Position numbers and translations under genes: made by a program. From a virus, in the IMG/VR virus record IMGVR_UViG_3300024348_000060, positions 1 to 51,156 of that record: DNA of 51,156 nucleotides. One strand, written 5' to 3'. Positions 26,318 through 32,730 of this stretch are shown here, piece by piece (positions within the stretch are counted from its first letter, which is position 1; every line of letters starts with the position of its first letter). The notes below the pieces were generated by a model. That model made no database searches, was not told the DNA's origin, and saw nothing but the letters and a program-made list of their open reading frames with translations.

Positions 26318-26782
26318 ATGAAAAAAGTAGTATTAGTATTAGGAGCAATTGTATTATCATGTCAAATGAATGCACAAAAGTTATGGAAAGATGAGGTGGA
26401 TGACTTTACAGGTGATATAAAGAAGTTTACAAACTATTATAATGTAGCTACAACAAATGTAGGTACGTTAAAAGTGTCAGCAATTAGACTGAATGATTTT
26501 TATTATATAAAGATGAAGTCTACATCTGATTTAGGATGTTCTGGAGCAAGTGACAACTATGCCATTATTAAGTTTACAGACGGAACAACACTTAAATTAG
26601 ATAAAGATTATTCTGACATAGATTGTTCAGACTCAACACCATCTTTATTTACTTTGAATGCGAATAGTCCTTTGTTTACTAAAGAGATAGAGAAGATTAG
26701 ATTCAAACAATCTAAATACTATACTGATGGTGTAACATCAGGAACATATAGTTTAGCTCAGATACTAGAAGCAACTAAATAA
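26318..26782 (+). CDS. Secreted/periplasmic protein with signal peptide
   Basis: 154 aa. Residues 1-20 are a signal peptide (MKKVVLVLGAIVLSCQMNAQ) with cleavage likely after NA, the usual Bacteroidota form. The mature part is beta-rich with three Cys and no motif. A phage protein sent to the envelope may block receptors or modify the surface. Possibly host-derived. Confidence 0.7.
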   Translation: MKKVVLVLGAIVLSCQMNAQKLWKDEVDDFTGDIKKFTNYYNVATTNVGTLKVSAIRLNDFYYIKMKSTSDLGCSGASDNYAIIKFTDGTTLKLDKDYSDIDCSDSTPSLFTLNANSPLFTKEIEKIRFKQSKYYTDGVTSGTYSLAQILEATK

Positions 26783-26798
26783 ATTTAATATGATACGT

Positions 26799-26963
26799 GT
26801 CTAAGTAATTTTAGACTAGTGTGACACACATGAAGTGAAGTAGAGTAATTATCTATAGTGTCTAACCAACCAATGAGTATGTTGGTAGGAGTTGATCTCT
26901 CCTAATAATCAAATGATTTATTTCTAACCAAGAAACCCTAGAAGGGATTGGGACAGCCATGTC
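26799..26963 (+). ncRNA. Possible multi-hairpin RNA before 27028
   Basis: The 245-nt gap has GTCTAA/TTAGAC (26799-26816), ACCAAC/GTTGGT (26865-26886), AGGAG/CTCCT (26887-26903), CCCT/AGGG (26936-26946) and GACA/TGTC (26952-26963). Four of five loops are 3-10 nt. Followed by the TTAATAAATAAATAC leader of the next gene. A small RNA or leader. Confidence 0.45.
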
Positions 26964-27027
26964 AGTTGTAGTTGAATAAAATAGACTGATATTTTTAAAT
27001 AAATTAATAAATAAATACATATAGATT

Positions 27028-27600
27028 ATGGGAATGGACGTTAGTGGACTAGATCCAAAAATAAAAGGTAAAAAGCCTGAATATCCTGAGAACTACGAAG
27101 AGTTGTCAGATAAAGCACAACAAGCTTATTGGGATGAGGTTAATTATTTCCATGAAACTAATCCTGGTGTGTACTTCAGAGCAAGTAATTGGGGATGGAG
27201 ACCAATAGCAGAGTTATGTATACATGCTATTCAGAACTCAGGATTAAATTTTGGAGATATTAGTTGGCATCATAATGATGGTGATGGGCTAAAAACTCAA
27301 GAACATTGTCACTTACTTGCAAATGCAATTGAGTACATAACAGAAGAAGAAGAGAATCTTCAAGAAGATGATGATATGATGCACCTATGTTATGGATCAT
27401 GGGGAGATATGACTGGTAATAAAGTTGATGAATCAAAAGTAGATGAATTAAATGCAATCTATCCTTATGGTACTATCATTTTTGGATCAGTAGTTAATGA
27501 TGATGGTAGTATTTATACACCAAGTCACGGAACAAGTTTAGTAAGAATCAGAGAGTTTGTTGCATTCCTAAGAGAATGTGGTGGTTTCGCAATATGGTAA
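27028..27600 (+). CDS. MGMDVxG-family phage protein
   Basis: 190 aa beginning MGMDVSGLDPK, with YFRASNWGWRPI near residue 50; this start and the FRxNxWxWRP phrase mark a family of unknown function widespread in phages and bacteria. An acidic loop (EEEENLQEDDD) and GTSLVRIREFVAFLRECGG follow. No catalytic residues can be named. Confidence 0.7.
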   Translation: MGMDVSGLDPKIKGKKPEYPENYEELSDKAQQAYWDEVNYFHETNPGVYFRASNWGWRPIAELCIHAIQNSGLNFGDISWHHNDGDGLKTQEHCHLLANAIEYITEEEENLQEDDDMMHLCYGSWGDMTGNKVDESKVDELNAIYPYGTIIFGSVVNDDGSIYTPSHGTSLVRIREFVAFLRECGGFAIW

Positions 27601-27606
27601 AATTTT

Positions 27607-27744
27607 ATGAAAAATTATAAGCAAGCAAAGAGTAAAGTTAAGAAGAGAATAAAGTCATACAAGATACTAGTGTGGGCAACATTAGGTTTCTCAGGAGCAA
27701 TGATAATTGTTCTATTGTATAATTTAATATCTAACTTAATATGA
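27607..27744 (+). CDS. 45-aa basic single-span membrane protein
   Basis: Lys-rich start (YKQAKSKVKKRIKSYK) and one hydrophobic segment (ILVWATLGFSGAMIIVLLY). Ends with ATGA overlap with the next gene, which supports coupled translation. Function unknown. Confidence 0.55.
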   Translation: MKNYKQAKSKVKKRIKSYKILVWATLGFSGAMIIVLLYNLISNLI

Positions 27745-27923
27745 GCGTAGAATATTGTCACGAACATCATCATTATTATGATCAGGACTTTGTAGAGAGT
27801 TGTGAACACTGTGATGAAGAAGAAGAAGAACAAGAAGAAAACGAATGTAAACATTGTCGTGTAGAAGATGTGAGCTACAAAGGATATTGTAGTAGAGCAT
27901 GTTACTTATATGATAACGAATAA
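27741..27923 (+). CDS. Cys/His-rich acidic protein
   Basis: 60 aa with CHEHHHYY, CEHCDEEEEEQEE, CKHC and CSRAC: enough ligands for two zincs around a poly-Glu stretch. Probably a small zinc protein. Function unknown. Confidence 0.6.
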   Translation: MSVEYCHEHHHYYDQDFVESCEHCDEEEEEQEENECKHCRVEDVSYKGYCSRACYLYDNE

Positions 27924-27930
27924 AATAGAT

Positions 27931-28098
27931 ATGATAGATACAAAACTTATGTTTTTACAAACAATATTTATATTAGGACTCAGCTTCCTCTTCCACTGTT
28001 TAGTGTGGGAGAATGATTGGGTTAAGTCAGGATATTGGAAAATCTTCTGGGCTATAGTGATAACTGGATTATGTTTCTTAATTTTGTTACCATGGTAA
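27931..28098 (+). CDS. Small two-span membrane protein
   Basis: 55 aa if started at 27931 (MIDTKLMFLQ) after the previous stop; an ATG at 27910 overlaps that gene. Two hydrophobic segments (about 5-20 and 35-53) around a Trp-rich loop (WENDWVKSGYWKIFW). Function unknown. Confidence 0.5.
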   Translation: MIDTKLMFLQTIFILGLSFLFHCLVWENDWVKSGYWKIFWAIVITGLCFLILLPW

Positions 28099-28111
28099 AA
28101 CCCAAAAAGAT

Positions 28112-28333
28112 ATGATAAAGAAAGAATGGCTGTTCATGCAGACACCAAAAGAGAAGGCAATACAGCTTGTTAAGGTATTTAATGTTGCAGATCATCATCT
28201 CAAAACAAAAGATGCAATGTTGTGTGCTAAAATACACATCAATCTTATACTAGAGAGCGAGATACTAAAACCATCTAACAACCTAGTGATAGAATACTAT
28301 CAAGAAGTACTAAACGAAATAGAAAAGCTATAA
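28112..28333 (+). CDS. PKEKA...CAKIHIN small protein
   Basis: 73 aa with TPKEKAIQLVKVF, CAKIHINLIL and the ending EYYQEVLNEIEKL. The same three blocks appear in the frameshifted copy at 36566-36731, so the accessory array lies between two members of one family. Helical; function unknown. Confidence 0.6.
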   Translation: MIKKEWLFMQTPKEKAIQLVKVFNVADHHLKTKDAMLCAKIHINLILESEILKPSNNLVIEYYQEVLNEIEKL

Positions 28334-28335
28334 TT

Positions 28336-28515
28336 ATGAACGAAGCAGAAAAATTATTAGAAAAGTTTGCAAAAAAGAATATGATTGAATGGAATCAGAA
28401 ATCTTTTAAAAGAACACACAGCAGATTGCACAAAAGTATAATCGAAGCAATGAACGAAGCCTTACGCATACCAAGTGTTAGCAACATTACTTTCAATTAC
28501 AATGCAATACTGTAA
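28336..28515 (+). CDS. Hypothetical protein just before the array
   Basis: 59 aa basic helical protein (KFAKKNMIEWNQKSFKR) starting 2 nt after 28333. Near its end AGTGTTAGC (28477-28485) looks like a decayed GTT-side box of the array; its stop is followed at once by the first AAC-side box. Confidence 0.5.
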   Translation: MNEAEKLLEKFAKKNMIEWNQKSFKRTHSRLHKSIIEAMNEALRIPSVSNITFNYNAIL

Positions 28516-28517
28516 TT

Positions 28518-28612
28518 GCATATAACAACAAAGGCTATAAACTGTAGCCTTATACAAATACAGTTTAATGTAGCACTATGATAGCTATGGTTTTATAGCC
28601 TTTGTTGTAGTG
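28518..28612 (+). repeat. attC-like site 1, no ORF
   Basis: 95 nt. ACAACAAAGGCTATAAA (28525-28541) is an exact 17-bp inverted repeat of TTTATAGCCTTTGTTGT (28592-28608). R'' is GCATATAAC, L'' GGCTAT (28533-28538), L' ATAGCC (28595-28600), R' GTTGTAGTG (28604-28612). Length and layout match a classical attC hairpin. It is the left border of the array. Confidence 0.65.
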
Positions 28613-28629
28613 TGTTAATTAATTAGAAA

Positions 28630-28770
28630 ATGGTACAAATAACATACGAAACAAAAGAACTAGGATTTTGGACAATAATTGCAACTTGGAAAAAAGGACT
28701 AGGTGGATATGTAGATAGCGAAGGTTTCTTGCTTAATGTAGAGGATGCACTTTGGATTGAAAAAGTGTAA
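28630..28770 (+). CDS. Cassette ORF, 46 aa
   Basis: MVQITYETKELGFWTIIATW, a small beta-like protein with Trp/Gly-rich middle (KKGLGGYVDSEGF). Lies wholly between R' (28604) and R'' (28771), the classical place of a cassette gene. Function unknown. Confidence 0.55.
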   Translation: MVQITYETKELGFWTIIATWKKGLGGYVDSEGFLLNVEDALWIEKV

Positions 28771-28907
28771 TGCACTAAAACTGATTTATATAAGAATAGT
28801 AGCCCAGCAAACAGGCAAAAAGTTTGAATAAATAAATTAATAGGTGAGTAATAGCCACAAATAAGACACTGCAACAGGCTATTATTTTTATACGTTGTTG
28901 TAGTGCG
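28771..28907 (+). repeat. attC-like site 2, no ORF
   Basis: R'' TGCACTAAAAC (28771-28781) and R' GTTGTAGTGCG (28897-28907) share GCACTA/TAGTGC. Inside, AATAGCC (28850-28856) pairs with GGCTATT (28877-28883), and TTATATAAG is near-complementary to TTTATAC. About 137 nt without a gene, so this is a real spacer-type site. Confidence 0.55.
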
Positions 28908-28917
28908 TTTTAAAATT

Positions 28918-29169
28918 ATGAAAACAGTTTATAAAATGGCAATAGCCTTTATATTATGTGTAGTTGCAATAACTTACCTTTTAAGTAGTGTAGTAAAAGA
29001 CGTTTCTAAAGAAATTGATAATACAGAAAATAAGTACAAAAAACACATTGGGAAAAAGCACGTAATAGATAAAGACACGTTGACTATAGTTGACTACTCT
29101 ATTTTTAATGAAAACTTTACTTTAAGCGATGGAAGAAAGGTAAGTTATATATTGATAGGCAAGAACTAA
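28918..29169 (+). CDS. Cassette ORF, 83 aa, membrane-anchored or secreted
   Basis: Start chosen at MKTVYKMAIAF (28918), preceded by TTTTAAAATT; the longer start at 28903 would lie inside the R' arm. Residues 5-24 form a hydrophobic segment (MAIAFILCVVAITYLLSS), then a charged domain. Ends at the R'' box 29171. Function unknown. Confidence 0.55.
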   Translation: MKTVYKMAIAFILCVVAITYLLSSVVKDVSKEIDNTENKYKKHIGKKHVIDKDTLTIVDYSIFNENFTLSDGRKVSYILIGKN

Positions 29170-29170
29170 A

Positions 29171-29193
29171 TGTACTAAAACTTAAAAGTGTAT
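29171..29193 (+). repeat. R''-L'' arms of site 3
   Basis: TGTACTAAAAC followed by TTAAAAGTGTAT; the R'' arm is complementary to the R' arm at 28897 (TACTA/TAGTG partly), L'' is the common GTGTAT. A matching L'-R' downstream is not clear: the GTTGGGG at 29258 is a weak candidate, so this site may be decayed. Confidence 0.4.
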
Positions 29194-29294
29194 GAAAAGT
29201 GCGTGTTTAAGAACTGAAATTAGCAAATAAGCACAAAAAATAAACCCTTTTTTAGCGTTGGGGATTAAATGCTATAACTTAAATAAATAGTAAA

Positions 29295-29600
29295 ATGAAT
29301 AAAATGGATTTAGACAGACCAATGCAAGCGGAACAAAAACCTACATTAATGTTGGCTTATGACAGACTTGTTACAAAAGCACGAAAGTTAGAAGAAGTGC
29401 AAGAATTAAGCGAAAGGTTAAACAGAAAGTTTGATAGAACAGACGATAGACCTGTTGCATTAAATGAATCTCTTAAAGAACCAAGAGACGTTGAGCAACC
29501 AAACATTATCGAACTTTTTGATGAAGTAGCAGAAAGGCTTGAATATGCTATAAACAAAATTGGTAAAAATACCGAGCGCGTTATACAAATGATAGAATAA
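29295..29600 (+). CDS. Helical protein, 101 aa
   Basis: MNKMDLDRPMQAEQKPTLM then helices with many Arg/Glu (RLVTKARKLEEVQELSERL) and a C-terminal helix EVAERLEYAINKIGKN. This protein resembles small helical phage proteins. No array box inside; it sits between decayed boxes and the RNA locus. Confidence 0.6.
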   Translation: MNKMDLDRPMQAEQKPTLMLAYDRLVTKARKLEEVQELSERLNRKFDRTDDRPVALNESLKEPRDVEQPNIIELFDEVAERLEYAINKIGKNTERVIQMIE

Positions 29601-29613
29601 AAGCGTTGGCAGA

Positions 29614-29702
29614 AAAAGTAGTTAAACCTAACACATGCAAATAGTATGGTAGTGGGTGCAGGTTAAAGTTGAGTCCATATAACAATATACTTGACTACTT
29701 TT
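29614..29702 (+). ncRNA. Hairpin domain directly before the tRNA
   Basis: AAAAGTAGT (29614-29622) is exactly complementary to ACTACTTTT (29694-29702), 9 bp, closing an 89-nt domain with TTAA-CCT/AGGTTAA inside. It also contains CCTAAC...AGTATGGTAGTG, resembling an R''-L'' arm. It abuts the tRNA by 5 nt and may be part of one long transcript with 29815-30445. Confidence 0.45.
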
Positions 29703-29707
29703 AAAAC

Positions 29708-29802
29708 AGAGAGTTGGCGGAATTGGCTAAACGCTATACCGTAAACGGTTAGAGGCAAAAGGAAATAAGTCCTTCTTACAGGTTCGAATCCTGTACTCTC
29801 TA
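29708..29802 (+). tRNA. Class-II (Leu-type) tRNA with abnormal anticodon arm
   Basis: Acceptor AGAGAGT (29708-29714) pairs with ACTCTCT (29795-29801), D-arm GCG...CGC with AATTGG, variable arm AAGGA/TCCTT, T-arm ACAGG-TTCGAAT-CCTGT, discriminator A29802. By length and D-loop it is like tRNA-Leu. Aligned as usual, the anticodon would be TAA (29742-29744) but position 33 is G and two of five stem pairs fail; an alternative stem ACCG/CGGT with loop TAAA is better. No encoded CCA. Either a degenerate tRNA-Leu(UAA) or a tRNA-like element of the RNA that follows. Confidence 0.65.
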
Positions 29803-29814
29803 CAAATAAAGATT

Positions 29815-30445
29815 AAACTCTTTGCTTGAAGATAAACAGTAAGGTTATAAATTGTTAATGAAGACACGCCATGCTATAACAATATGCTTATAGTCTGACG
29901 ACTTACAAACTACATTTCAGAGTAGTTGTTATTTATTGGAAACAGTCTGCGTACTGTCCACATAAACTGAATAGTGGAGCAAAGAGTTTTTTAAAAAATA
30001 GGTTAAACATTGAATACCTTTGTGAGTAAATAAAGTAAGAAAGCTCGTACTGACTCTTAACTGAGAGGTACATGTATAATAGAAAGCAGGTGAAGCTCCT
30101 GAAATTTATTCACATAAAGATACTAATCCTGAGCACAGGATGTTATAGCTGAAAACCCTTTGGAAACAATGTGGGAAGACGAAACTAAATGAAGGTTTTA
30201 TAATGGAGTAATCCTAGATGTGTTGTTCCCTTGAGAAAGGAATTCTATGGCTGATAAGAGAGTAAGCATTAAAGACTCTACAACACAAATGAGTTCTCAG
30301 CAAGTAGTTATTAATAATAAAGCCTAGAGTCCTGACGGATATATTGAAATCTTTAGGTATAACTACGTGACCCTACTCTTATTAGTAAGACATTAAACAC
30401 ATCCAGGACTGAGGTGCACTGGAGCTAATAAGAAAGAGGGTGCTA
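29815..30445 (+). ncRNA. Large ornate noncoding RNA, GOLLD/ROOL-like candidate
   Basis: No ORF for about 700 nt after the tRNA, yet there are many stems: AAACTCTTTGCT (29815-29826) with AGCAAAGAGTTT (29978-29989), 12 bp; inside CTATAA/TTATAG (29874-29893), AACTAC/GTAGTT (29908-29927), TCCAC/GTGGA (29957-29978); then ATCCTG/CAGGAT (30126-30141, AGCA loop); TGTGTTGT/ACAACACA (30219-30287) with TTCC/GGAA and AGAGT/ACTCT inside; and a 3' pseudoknot in which AGTCCTG (30328-30334)/CAGGACT (30404-30410) interlocks with ACCCT...CTTATTAG (30370-30385)/CTAATAAG...AGGGT (30425-30441). Giant phage RNAs GOLLD and ROOL lie next to tRNAs and look like this; which class, if any, cannot be decided here. Confidence 0.65.
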
Positions 30446-30502
30446 AATAAAGTATGTACTACTATTGCAAATTAAAAGCATTACTTAGCGTACAATCTGG
30501 AT

Positions 30503-30520
30503 GGTTAAGGTTAGTTGCGT
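30503..30520 (+). repeat. L'' box and TTAGTTGCG box after the large RNA
   Basis: GGTTAA (30503-30508) followed by TTAGTTGCGTG. Its partner L' TTAACC (30677-30682) lies in the next ORF, 3 nt before GTTGTAGGG (30686). R'' is degenerate (TACAATC instead of AAC). So the tRNA-RNA locus looks like the content of an array unit. Confidence 0.45.
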
Positions 30521-30550
30521 GAAATATTAATGAATTAAATAAATACAAAA

Positions 30551-30805
30551 ATGAAAGAATTAACAAACTTAGAATTATTAATGGAGTATATGGAACAAAA
30601 CCAATACTTTATAGGAAACGACCTTTTAGCAAAATATAACGAACTTTTGCAAAAAGAAAAGCAAGAGCAATTAACTTTAACCGATGTTGTAGGGCAAAGC
30701 GAACAGTTAGTTTGCCCTGAGTGTAAAAGTACTGATTGCAAAACGGCAATACATACTGACTATAAGGAATGTAACAAGTGTTACCATTATTGGGAGGCAA
30801 GATAA
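30551..30805 (+). CDS. Composite cassette ORF, zinc-ribbon C-terminus
   Basis: 84 aa. Residues 1-45 helical (KELTNLELLMEYMEQNQYF); the code for residues 44-48 is the L'-R' site (TTAACCGATGTTGTAGGG); residues 49-84 carry CPECKSTDC...CNKCYHYW, a zinc ribbon. R'' GCTTACAAC follows the stop. So N- and C-terminal halves lie on different units. The start of the C-terminal part (QSEQLVC) is repeated in 36244-36525. Confidence 0.6.
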   Translation: MKELTNLELLMEYMEQNQYFIGNDLLAKYNELLQKEKQEQLTLTDVVGQSEQLVCPECKSTDCKTAIHTDYKECNKCYHYWEAR

Positions 30806-30807
30806 TT

Positions 30808-30828
30808 GCTTACAACTTAAAAGTGTAT
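30808..30828 (+). repeat. R''-L'' arms GCTTACAAC / GTGTAT
   Basis: TACAAC (30811-30816) complements GTTGTA at 30686; L'' GTGTAT (30823-30828) complements L' ATACAC at 31003-31008 across the next ORF. Confidence 0.55.
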
Positions 30829-30849
30829 GAATTTTAAAAATTACGGATT

Positions 30850-30990
30850 ATGAAAAACAGAATTAAAGAATTAGAACAAAAGATACAAAAGGAAATTTGG
30901 AGAATACAAATGATTGATTACCCAACACCTAACACAAATAATGAATTACATAAAATGCAGAAAGAACTTAAAGAGTTGAAAAGCAAGTGA
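30850..30990 (+). CDS. Cassette ORF, 46-aa helical protein
   Basis: MKNRIKELEQKIQKEIWRIQ, a coiled coil broken by PTPNTNN and resumed with KELKELKSK. Lies between L'' 30823 and L' 31003, that is in the place of the attC spacer. Function unknown. Confidence 0.5.
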   Translation: MKNRIKELEQKIQKEIWRIQMIDYPTPNTNNELHKMQKELKELKSK

Positions 30991-31002
30991 TTTTTATTTT
31001 TT

Positions 31003-31053
31003 ATACACGTTGTTGGCATCATCGTTTTAATGTGTGCCAACTTATTTGTATAT
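31003..31053 (+). repeat. Array junction: L'-R'-short core-R''-L''
   Basis: L' ATACAC, R' GTTGGCA (31012-31018), core ATCGTTTTAATG, R'' TGCCAAC (31035-31041), L'' GTATAT (31048-31053). The R arms form a 7-bp local hairpin; L'' pairs with ATATAC at 31317. The unit between GTT and AAC is only about 30 nt and has no gene. Confidence 0.6.
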
Positions 31054-31090
31054 GAGTAGTAAAATAAAACGGTAAATTAAAAACAGAATT

Positions 31091-31300
31091 ATGAAAAATA
31101 GAGAATACTTTTGGACTATGAAAAATGGCGAAAAAATAAATGTTGATAATATGACAGAAAGCCATTTAAGAAACGTACTTAAACTAATAATTAGAAGAAG
31201 TGAAGAAGTACAAGACACTTGCCCTAAAAATATTGAAGATGCACTTGATATGTCTTGCTACGATAATACGCCATTTTGTGATGATTGGATGTGGAAGTAG
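31091..31300 (+). CDS. Cassette ORF, WTMKxGxxIxVDNMTESHLRN family
   Basis: 69 aa. The first 35 residues (YFWTMKNGEKINVDNMTESH, then LRNVLKLIIRR) are nearly identical to the ORF at 35378-35542, then the sequences diverge to CPKNIEDALDMSCYDN here. Paralogues in two separate units. The conserved part looks like a small beta-helix domain; function unknown. Confidence 0.6.
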   Translation: MKNREYFWTMKNGEKINVDNMTESHLRNVLKLIIRRSEEVQDTCPKNIEDALDMSCYDNTPFCDDWMWK

Positions 31301-31316
31301 TTTTATTTTATTACTT

Positions 31317-31367
31317 ATATACGTTGTTGTATGTCTTTTTTAATTACTTACAACTGAGAATGGCTAT
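31317..31367 (+). repeat. Array junction with tiny unit
   Basis: L' ATATAC (31317-31322), R' GTTGTATG (31326-31333), core TCTTTTTTAATT, R'' ACTTACAAC (31346-31354), L'' GGCTAT (31362-31367). L'' pairs with ATAGCC at 31463. The same core recurs at 33220, 34230 and 35249. Confidence 0.6.
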
Positions 31368-31462
31368 GGGTAGTGCCATCAAACTACCTTAACTTTAAAA
31401 ATATAACTATGTATTTAGGAATAGATGAACTTAGTGATATAACAGAGTTTTAGGCATTACTT

Positions 31463-31598
31463 ATAGCCTATGTTATTGTTAGTATGGTGCGATTGAAAGG
31501 GATAATGTTTCAGCAATTACCTTAGTAAATTATAGATGGTCGCTGAACGTAATGGATAGGCATCTAGCACCATATTAACTCTAACTTACCGCAGATAA
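31463..31598 (+). repeat. ORF-less unit holding a hairpin element
   Basis: L' ATAGCC (31463-31468), R' GTTATTG (31472), then GTTAGTATGGTGC (31478-31490) complementary to GCACCATATTAAC (31567-31579) with one mismatch; TTCAGC/GCTGAA lies inside. The unit ends with CTCTAAC and L'' AGATAA (31593-31598), which pairs with TTATCT at 31765. Upstream, a 14-codon ORF (31408-31452) fills the spacer. The content may be a small RNA instead of a protein gene. Confidence 0.45.
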
Positions 31599-31632
31599 GG
31601 ATTGATTTTTAACAAATAAATAAAACAAAATA

Positions 31633-31890
31633 ATGATTAAAGAATTAGAAAATAAAATAGGGCAACTGCAATACGAAATTAGTTTGCTAGGACTTGACCA
31701 AGAAGATTTAACAGGTGTAACTATAAGAACAGATGAATTAAAAGACCTTGTTAAAAATTTATCTTTATCTAGTGTTAGCCAACATCGTGAACTGTTAATT
31801 GACTTTAGTAAAAAAATAATGTTTGGTGAAGATTGGACACCACCATTACCATACGAACAGATGGTTGATGACTATTTAAAAGGCAATTAA
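31633..31890 (+). CDS. Composite cassette ORF, SVSQxRELL C-module
   Basis: 85 aa. Residues 1-45 helical; the L'-R' site codes SLSSVSQ (TTATCT, AGTGTTAGCC); the C-terminal 40 residues SQHRELLIDFSKKI...YEQMVDDYLK are the same type as in 32731-33000 and 34276-34479, which have different N-termini. R'' GGCTAAC follows the stop by 4 nt. Function unknown. Confidence 0.6.
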   Translation: MIKELENKIGQLQYEISLLGLDQEDLTGVTIRTDELKDLVKNLSLSSVSQHRELLIDFSKKIMFGEDWTPPLPYEQMVDDYLKGN

Positions 31891-31894
31891 TTGT

Positions 31895-32028
31895 GGCTAA
31901 CTTAAAAGTGTATGATTAGTAGCGTTTAAGTACGCAAAAACATTGAGTAAGTAAATACATTAATTAACAAGTAATAGCCTTATAAATTGCACCTGAATAG
32001 CTATTATTTTTATACATTGTTAGGGTGC
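31895..32028 (+). repeat. attC-like site, no ORF
   Basis: R'' GGCTAAC (31895-31901, complementary to GTTAGCC at 31774), L'' GTGTAT (31908-31913), TTAGTAGCG, GCGTTTAAGTACGC hairpin, AGTAATAGCC/GGCTATTA-like pair, L' ATACA (32012-32016), R' GTTAGGGTGC (32019-32028). About 134 nt; closely alike to site 28771-28907. Confidence 0.6.
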
Positions 32029-32038
32029 GTTATTGATT

Positions 32039-32293
32039 ATGAAAGAAAAAATATTAAAAGAAATAGCAAAAGAAGTAAAAGAAAATGGTGGTTCAAATAG
32101 TTATGATACTTGGGGTAACACAGAACGGTCTAAAAAATATAAAGACTTAAAATTTCACTTAATAGACCAAAATAAAAACGCATTTAAAGTTGATGACGAA
32201 ATATTTGTAATTGTATTTAGACACTCTAACGGAATTACTGCTATGAATGGTACTCCTGACAGTATTTCAGTTAAAAAGTTGAGGCTGCTTTAA
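32039..32293 (+). CDS. Cassette ORF, 84 aa
   Basis: MKEKILKEIAKEVKENGG, Lys/Glu-rich helix then beta strands (NAFKVDDEIFVIVFRHSNG). Start taken at 32039, not the TTG at 32033. It lies fully between R' GTTAGGGTGC and R'' GCACCCTAAC, a classical cassette with a 10-bp arm match. Function unknown. Confidence 0.6.
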   Translation: MKEKILKEIAKEVKENGGSNSYDTWGNTERSKKYKDLKFHLIDQNKNAFKVDDEIFVIVFRHSNGITAMNGTPDSISVKKLRLL

Positions 32294-32294
32294 T

Positions 32295-32317
32295 GCACCC
32301 TAACTGTATTTGGGTAT
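32295..32317 (+). repeat. R''-L'' arms GCACCCTAAC / GGGTAT
   Basis: R'' (32295-32304) is the perfect complement of R' at 32019-32028. L'' GGGTAT (32312-32317) is the complement of ATACCC at 32486-32491 within the following ORF. TTAGTGGCGTG follows. One of the best covarying pairs in the array. Confidence 0.65.
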
Positions 32318-32353
32318 GTTTAGTGGCGTGAAATAATAATAAACTTAATAGAT

Positions 32354-32668
32354 ATGAAAGAACAAAGAGATACACCAAGACCGACAATGAGCGATGAAGA
32401 AATGGTTAAAGACTATCCTCGTTTAGCGAGAGAATACACTTTATTACACCAAGATTATAGAGAAGCAATAAGAAAGCCATTAACTATACCCGTTGTTAGC
32501 TTTAGTCTTTTTGACAAGGTTTATATGGATAGCCCTTTTGGAAGATACATAGGTATTGTAAAAGGTGTAGAAGAAAGTAAGGTAATAATAGAAAGTCATA
32601 GCCCAACAGGTAACGGTATGATGTTGGCAGGTTATGATTTAAGCAACAATGATTGGCAAAAATATTAA
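32354..32668 (+). CDS. Composite cassette ORF with C-terminal beta domain
   Basis: 104 aa. Residues 1-44 are a charged helix (MKEQRDTPRPTMSDEEMVKD); ATACCC and GTTAGC code for TIPVVS; residues 50-104 look like a small SH3-type barrel (DKVYMDSPFGRYIGIVKGVE ... KVIIES). GCTAAC (32670-32675) closes the unit with a 6-bp match. Function unknown. Confidence 0.55.
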   Translation: MKEQRDTPRPTMSDEEMVKDYPRLAREYTLLHQDYREAIRKPLTIPVVSFSLFDKVYMDSPFGRYIGIVKGVEESKVIIESHSPTGNGMMLAGYDLSNNDWQKY

Positions 32669-32669
32669 C

Positions 32670-32686
32670 GCTAACGGTTGAGTATA
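32670..32686 (+). repeat. R''-L'' arms GCTAAC / GTATA
   Basis: GCTAAC complements GTTAGC at 32495. L'' GTATA (32682-32686) complements TATAC at 32858-32862 in the next ORF. Confidence 0.5.
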
Positions 32687-32730
32687 AGGAAAGTAATTTT
32701 ACGGATAAATAAACTATAAATTAAAACAAG

